Shown here in pieces: positions 60,106 through 64,000 of a stretch of 64,000 bases of DNA. The notes beneath the pieces were generated by a model, which had not been told where the DNA came from, ran no database searches, and saw only the letters and a program-made list of their open reading frames with translations. Source of the stretch: JAWLHK01 sp041690355 [NCBI: bacterium] (GTDB lineage: Bacteria; J088; JAWLBW01); assembly GCA_041690355.1 (NCBI GenBank), contig JAWLHK010000024.1, positions 1 to 64,000 of the forward strand. Direction: 5' to 3'. How positions within the stretch are numbered: the stretch's first letter is position 1; each line of letters starts with the position of its first letter. The position numbers and the translations under genes were made by a program.

Positions 60106-61734
60106 TCAGTATTGCCCGCCAAGCCGGAGGGCGACGAAGTAGGACGTGTTACCCCCGAAGTAATAAGCGCCGACGTCGGCTCCGAGCTGCGCATAGCGAA
60201 ACCAATCGAGGCCGAGGACGGCCCCGACGGCGAACGAAGTCTTCTTCTGGTACTCAGAAGCATCGCAAAACCACACTTCGATGTCGTTGCCCATGCATCT
60301 GTAAATCACGGTATCCGTGTAATCGATCAGCCCGAGACGCGCGGCTCCTCGATACCGCAGATTATTCCAGCCAAATCCGTTCAGGCCGCCTTGAAGCCCG
60401 TACCCAGAAACGCTGACATCATAGTGCATGGCGTCAAAGTACCAGCCGCCAGCAGAAAGGGACTTGTAACCGGCTTCGGCCTCGAACGATATGCTCCCGC
60501 CATCCGGCAGCCTCCGAGACCCGCCGGACTCCGTTCTTTCGACGCCGTCTTCGTTCTCAATCTTTCGAGTATGCTTTACCTGAAGCGACGTAGGCATGAG
60601 GGCCGCACCGAAATTCGCGGCGACCCACCAGGGGCGGGCTTCGGCAAGCGGGGCAACGATGGTCGTCGTCGAGAGAGGCATGGCAAAAACGCTCGTCACT
60701 TTCGGCCGCTGAAATCGCTTGTACACCTCGACATCGTGCCAACCCGGCCGGATCGAAAGCGTATCGGGCGTCCATCCGTCGCCGAAGAAATAGCTGCCAT
60801 CCAGGGCGATGCGTGCCCCGGGCGGATTCGATACGACTTTCAGCGTAGCACTCTTTTCAAAAAGGTCGCGGTACGATTCCTCGCCATACTGTTCCCGGAA
60901 GCGGGCTGCGAGCGCCGCCTTCTGGGGCGCGGCAGAATGGGAGCTCGTGACAATCTGGAGCAGCTGCTTGATCTCCGAACGCTTCCGGTTGGCGAGTTTC
61001 TGCCACTCGGCTGCGCGCGCCCGGCCCTGGCGGACATAGGGATTTCCGATGTCAGAGTGCGCGAAAACTCGCCACGCCTGAGCTGCACCGTCGGGGTCCC
61101 GATGGCCGATGGATTCACGTCCGATAGCGAGGTTCCAGGCCGCCAACGCCTCACCGCCGGTGATACCACGGCCCGAACTGAGATCAGACATCAGCGGCTG
61201 TATCGGCGCCAGTTTCGAGCCCGGCAGAGCCACCGGCGCAGCAATCGCCTGTGGCGGCGCATCAAGGGTACTCGCAACCCGGGAGGCTGCTCCACGGACG
61301 ACGTCGACCAGTGACTCGGGGTCACAGGTACTTTTCTCGTCAACCGCCGAGACGATGGCCCCCGTTTTCGTCGACTTGATGACCAGCGACAGGCCGCACT
61401 GCGAACCGAGCTTCTCAATCTGCGCCTCAGCCATCAGATTCACTCCGGGCAAGGCACGGGCCATGGCGAACCGGCATTCGGCTTTCGAGCAATCAGCAAG
61501 AGAGAACCGGCGCTGCAGCAGCAGGGCGTCGCGGGTCGCGCGATCCATCACCGTGACCGTTCCGCCGCGAGCCAGGGCATTTCCCATGGCGCTGGTAAGA
61601 AACCGCTCGGCCCCCCTGACGTCTTCCAAGGCAGAGTCCACCTGAATATCGAAAAAAACGAGCGTCTGTCTTTCGTTCGACTGGGCGAACGCAGTTGAGG
61701 CGAGCAGAAGAAGCGCACAGGAAAGAAAACGCAT
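60106..61734 (-). CDS. PEGA-domain protein with C-terminal beta-barrel
   Basis: A 542-residue exported protein (signal peptide MRFLSCALLLLASTAFAQS). The N-terminal domain (about 20-165) begins QTLVFFDIQVDS and resembles the small paralogue downstream. A helical segment (about 200-300), a PEGA-like domain with SNPPGARIALDGS (about 315-365) and a C-terminal region of alternating strands ending in LRLGGQY (about 375-542) suggest an outer-membrane barrel anchored to the envelope. Function unknown; the pair with the small paralogue suggests a local duplication. Confidence 0.78.
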   Translation of the reverse strand: MRFLSCALLLLASTAFAQSNERQTLVFFDIQVDSALEDVRGAERFLTSAMGNALARGGTVTVMDRATRDALLLQRRFSLADCSKAECRFAMARALPGVNLMAEAQIEKLGSQCGLSLVIKSTKTGAIVSAVDEKSTCDPESLVDVVRGAASRVASTLDAPPQAIAAPVALPGSKLAPIQPLMSDLSSGRGITGGEALAAWNLAIGRESIGHRDPDGAAQAWRVFAHSDIGNPYVRQGRARAAEWQKLANRKRSEIKQLLQIVTSSHSAAPQKAALAARFREQYGEESYRDLFEKSATLKVVSNPPGARIALDGSYFFGDGWTPDTLSIRPGWHDVEVYKRFQRPKVTSVFAMPLSTTTIVAPLAEARPWWVAANFGAALMPTSLQVKHTRKIENEDGVERTESGGSRRLPDGGSISFEAEAGYKSLSAGGWYFDAMHYDVSVSGYGLQGGLNGFGWNNLRYRGAARLGLIDYTDTVIYRCMGNDIEVWFCDASEYQKKTSFAVGAVLGLDWFRYAQLGADVGAYYFGGNTSYFVALRLGGQY

Positions 61735-61762
61735 GTGGGGTACCAGATATATAGGATGCGAC

Positions 61763-61791
61763 ATTCTACCGGGTCGAGCGCACCTCAACAA
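61763..61791 (-). promoter_or_regulatory. promoter of the PEGA/barrel gene
   Basis: Minus strand TTGTTG (61786-61791), 17-bp spacer, TAGAAT (61763-61768), with a leader of about 25 nt containing TATATAT. Confidence 0.45.
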
Positions 61792-61848
61792 AGCCGGCTC
61801 TCGGTGTTTTCAGACGTGACAAAGACTCGACGCCTTTCTGAAACGTTT

Positions 61849-61878
61849 TTGATTTAGGACAAGGCCCTTGGGTAGAGT
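61849..61878 (+). promoter_or_regulatory. promoter of the acyltransferase gene
   Basis: TTGATT (61849-61854), 18-bp spacer, TAGAGT (61873-61878), a leader of about 21 nt. It lies back to back with the PEGA/barrel promoter. Confidence 0.45.
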
Positions 61879-61905
61879 GTTGGAAACCCGAACCCTGCGT
61901 TGCTC

Positions 61906-62712
61906 ATGTTCGAACAACACGCCGCGACCGACGACGAACTCTACGGCCGCGACCCGAAGCGCATCGACTTCGCCATCAAGTGGATCGAGCGGACGCTCGT
62001 CCCCTGGCACCGCGCCGAAGTGACCGGCGTGGAGCGAATCCCCGCGGGCAAAGGGCTCTATGTGGGGAACCACAGCGCGGGCTCGATGCTGCTCGACACG
62101 TACCTCGCCGGATGGGCCATCTACCGCCGGCGCGGCATCGAAGATATTCCCTACGCGCTCGCACACGACCTGATTCTCGACCTCCCCATCGCGCGCCAGC
62201 TCATGCGCCCCGTCGGCGCCGTGCGTGCGAACCATGAGAACGCGGCGCGTCTCTTTGCCGACGGCCACAAGCTGATCGTGTATCCGGGCGGCGAAGCCGA
62301 GACCTTCCGCAAATTCAGCGACCGCAACCGAATCCTGTTCGGCGGGCGCACCGGCTACGTCCGTCTTGCCCTGCGGCATGGCGTGCCGATCATCCCCGTC
62401 GTCGGCCAGGGGGCGCATGCGTCGTTCATGGTGCTGCACGACATGCCCGGCGTGGCCAGGGCGCTGCGCCTTGACCGGCTGCTGCGCGTGAAGACCTGGC
62501 CGCTCACGCTGAGCCTCCCCTGGGGGCTGACCCTCGGTCCCCCGCTGTTCTTTCTCCCCTTCCCCGTGAAGATCCGGGTGGAGTTTCTCGAGCCCATCCT
62601 TTTCGACCGTTCCGGCGAAGCGGCGGCGCGGGACGAGGCCTACGTGCGCGCCTGTGCCGACCGGGTGGAGGCGGAGATGCAGGCGGCGCTGACGCGACTG
62701 GCGGCACTCTAG
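61906..62712 (+). CDS. lysophospholipid/glycerophosphate acyltransferase family protein
   Basis: A 268-residue PlsC-like acyltransferase. The acceptor motif HX4D is degenerate (GNHSAGSMLLD) as in related diacylglycerol-type acyltransferases, the later YPGGEAE matches the EGTR-like block, and VPIIPVVGQGAH the fourth motif. One hydrophobic segment near the C-terminus (LTLSLPWGLTLGPPLFFLPF) may attach it to the membrane. It adds acyl chains in lipid synthesis, but the exact acceptor is open. ATG at 61906 is used. Confidence 0.85.
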   Translation: MFEQHAATDDELYGRDPKRIDFAIKWIERTLVPWHRAEVTGVERIPAGKGLYVGNHSAGSMLLDTYLAGWAIYRRRGIEDIPYALAHDLILDLPIARQLMRPVGAVRANHENAARLFADGHKLIVYPGGEAETFRKFSDRNRILFGGRTGYVRLALRHGVPIIPVVGQGAHASFMVLHDMPGVARALRLDRLLRVKTWPLTLSLPWGLTLGPPLFFLPFPVKIRVEFLEPILFDRSGEAAARDEAYVRACADRVEAEMQAALTRLAAL

Positions 62713-62713
62713 T

Positions 62714-62756
62714 CGGCAGTCTTCAGTAGGCAATCTTCAGTCATCAGTCGGCGGGC
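62714..62756. repeat. heptad repeat, AGTCGGC/AGTCTTC type
   Basis: Six 7-bp units directly after the acyltransferase stop. The rest of the 193-bp spacer (to 62905) has no feature I can support. Confidence 0.75.
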
Positions 62757-62905
62757 CGGATCCGTTCGTGTCGAGCCGACGTCCGGCAGCTGTGCGAACG
62801 GCGACGGCGAGACAGGCGCCCGGACAGCCATGCCCGTCCCCTCGCTGTCGCGCTCACTCTGTTACGCGCCGTCAGCTCGGGACGAACGGATTCAGCAGAC
62901 ACCAG

Positions 62906-63544
62906 TCATCGGTCGGTGACCCGCTTCCGTCCTCGTCGGGCATCGCCCCCCGCCAGCATCCCGTACCGCAGCGTGTCGCTCACGACGTCGACCATGGCCT
63001 CGAGACGCCTTCGGTCGGGAACATGCCCCGCCTGGAAGAGCGAGGCGAGACCGTGGAAGGCAGACCAGCTCGCGAACTTCAGATCGTCACGGCGGCCGCG
63101 GAGGAGCCCGGCGGCGATGCAATCGTCCAAGGGACCGTCGGCAATGTGGTTGAAGTCCTTCACGGCCGCCTGCAGCTCGGGGTTGTGCGGGCGATCGCCG
63201 GCGCGCCGATCAAACATCAGACGGTACAGCGCCGGCTCGTCGGCGGCGAAGGTCACGTAGGCGCGCGCCGTGGCCCGCAGCCGAAGCAGCAGATCGCGTT
63301 CTTCCTCCAGCGCCCGCACGTAGCGGTCGGCCAGTTGCCGGAATCCGGCGGCGCGAATGCAATCGAGGATGTCGGCCTTGTCGGCGAAATAGGAATACGG
63401 CGTCGAGCGGCTGACCCCTGAGGCCTGGGCAAGCGCGCGCATCGTGACACCCTCTTCACCCTGCTCTGCGAAGACACGCACGGCCAGCTGGGCAAACTGC
63501 ATCCGGAAAGACCGAATCTGCGAAGCGTCGAGCGGCAAGGTCAT
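62906..63544 (-). CDS. TetR-family transcriptional regulator
   Basis: A 212-residue regulator. The N-terminal helix-turn-helix reads VFAEQGEEGVTMRALAQASGVSRSTPYSYFADKADIL (residues about 24-60), the TetR signature. The C-terminal region is the ligand-binding/dimerisation part (FNHIADGPLDDCIAAGLL). The ATG is at 63544; an earlier start (63592) would lie in the operator. TACACT ends 7 nt before the ATG. It is divergent from an alpha/beta hydrolase gene and the shared spacer has two adjacent palindromes, so self-regulation and control of the hydrolase are likely. Confidence 0.9.
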   Translation of the reverse strand: MTLPLDASQIRSFRMQFAQLAVRVFAEQGEEGVTMRALAQASGVSRSTPYSYFADKADILDCIRAAGFRQLADRYVRALEEERDLLLRLRATARAYVTFAADEPALYRLMFDRRAGDRPHNPELQAAVKDFNHIADGPLDDCIAAGLLRGRRDDLKFASWSAFHGLASLFQAGHVPDRRRLEAMVDVVSDTLRYGMLAGGDARRGRKRVTDR

Positions 63545-63551
63545 GAAAGGA

Positions 63552-63579
63552 AGTGTACCAGAACGCTTGACAGCGTCAA
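63552..63579 (-). promoter_or_regulatory. promoter of the tetR-family gene
   Basis: Minus strand TTGACG (63574-63579), 16-bp spacer, TACACT (63552-63557); the -35 and spacer overlap the first palindrome, so bound repressor would block it. Confidence 0.55.
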
Positions 63580-63592
63580 TTGACATTGTCAA
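63567..63592. promoter_or_regulatory. tandem palindromic operator of the TetR-family regulator
   Basis: Two immediately adjacent 13-bp palindromes: TTGACagcGTCAA (63567-63579) and TTGACattGTCAA (63580-63592). Both have the half-site TTGAC/GTCAA with 3-bp centres. Position between the divergent genes is typical of a TetR operator. Confidence 0.8.
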
Positions 63593-63642
63593 AATGGCCG
63601 GAACGCTGTCCTGTTCCCCCTTCTGGAACCCGAGGTGCTCTC

Positions 63643-64000
63643 ATGCCTGCCGATCCGGTTTACCGATCCCCCGCCGCGCGGGACGCCGTGTTCGCTGCCT
63701 ATGACCGGGCGCTCGCGGCGTGGCCCGTGCCGTACGCGACCGTCCGGGTGCCCACGGCCTTCGGGCAGACCCACGTGGTGCTCTGCGGAGACGAGCATGC
63801 GCCGCCGCTCGTCCTGCTGCACGGGGGCGGCGGGAGCGCCATCGACTGGCGGTGGAACGTGGAGCCTCTCTCCCGCCGCTTCCGCCTGGTGCTCCCCGAT
63901 ATTCCGGGGGAACCGGGAAAGACCGCGGGGGCCCGCCCGGCGTACGCGTCGGGGAACCATGCGGCGTGGCTCGGGGAGGTTCTGCGGGAACTCGGGCTGG
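63643..64000 (+). CDS. alpha/beta hydrolase, 3' end cut by the window
   Basis: The first 119 residues of an alpha/beta hydrolase: VPYATVRVPTAFGQTHVVLCG leads to the oxyanion segment LVLLHGGGGSAIDW and the strand FRLVLPDIPGEPGKT. The nucleophile motif lies beyond the window. It is divergent from the TetR-family gene and probably its target, as such pairs often degrade or export small molecules. GAGG lies 8 nt before the ATG at 63643. Confidence 0.85.
   Translation, partial: MPADPVYRSPAARDAVFAAYDRALAAWPVPYATVRVPTAFGQTHVVLCGDEHAPPLVLLHGGGGSAIDWRWNVEPLSRRFRLVLPDIPGEPGKTAGARPAYASGNHAAWLGEVLRELGL

Noticed and set aside
61810-62733. Minus-strand 307-residue open frame
   Set aside because: Antisense to the acyltransferase gene that shows the expected motifs.

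Overview
The window is a GC-rich, gene-dense chromosomal segment of a diderm (Gram-negative) aerobic bacterium. It encodes a type II secretion system with a secretin, Mla-type lipid transport, OmpA and other outer-membrane barrel proteins, many lipoproteins, a bc complex feeding an aa3-type oxidase with a cytochrome c domain on subunit II, and quinolinate synthase. One secreted glycosidase ends in a Cys-x-Cys / hydrophobic / Arg-rich tail like the MYXO-CTERM sorting tail. Together these suggest Myxococcota or another deltaproteobacteria-like uncultured lineage, but the sequence alone does not fix the taxon. No insertion sequence, phage, CRISPR array or integrase is visible.

Layout. 0.1-6.3 kb: two coupled exported proteins, a DMT transporter with a His-rich tail, an SDR, a glycosyltransferase and nadA. 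6.5-8.9 kb: ferritin-like protein, stand-alone LigD-type polymerase domain, M48 lipoprotein protease. 8.9-13.1 kb: alr-mlaE-mlaF-mlaD operon. 13.3-17.9 kb: operon of a TPR/beta-barrel protein, a FecR-domain protein and a large lipoprotein. 18.1-20.9 kb: deoxyhypusine-synthase-like protein, PAP2 phosphatase, lipoprotein. 21.1-34.7 kb: OmpA-family protein, gspC-K (type II secretion) and a second GspC-like protein. 34.9-44 kb: DedA, lipoprotein hydrolase, small envelope protein, OsmC, methyltransferase, GH84 glycosidase, CapA-like lipoprotein. 44.1-46.2 kb: tRNA-Cys with terminator, and a DAO-Rieske oxidoreductase. 46.2-53.4 kb: compact respiratory operon (Rieske, cytochrome b-c, oxidase II-c, oxidase I-III, CtaG, cytochrome c). 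53.6-56.6 kb: DUF2254, DUF378, serine hydrolase. 56.7-61.7 kb: two envelope operons (LPP20-like lipoprotein, thioredoxin-like, DUF1573-like; and a paralogous pair with PEGA/beta-barrel). 61.9-64 kb: acyltransferase, TetR regulator and a divergent alpha/beta hydrolase cut by the window end.

Two genome-wide signals stand out. (1) At least eleven intergenic spots carry degenerate tandem arrays with a strict 7-bp period but different sequences (TTKACGA, TGACGAR, TCGACCA, CAGTCAC, GGCGCTY, ACTCGTC, CTGACGA families), resembling the heptameric STRR repeats of cyanobacteria. (2) Some eleven genes carry a TANNNT -10-like hexamer ending only 6-8 nt before the start codon, suggesting widespread leaderless transcription, whereas other genes have conventional promoters with a leader. 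Some heptad arrays supply the -35 region of such promoters. All promoter, terminator and function calls were made by eye.
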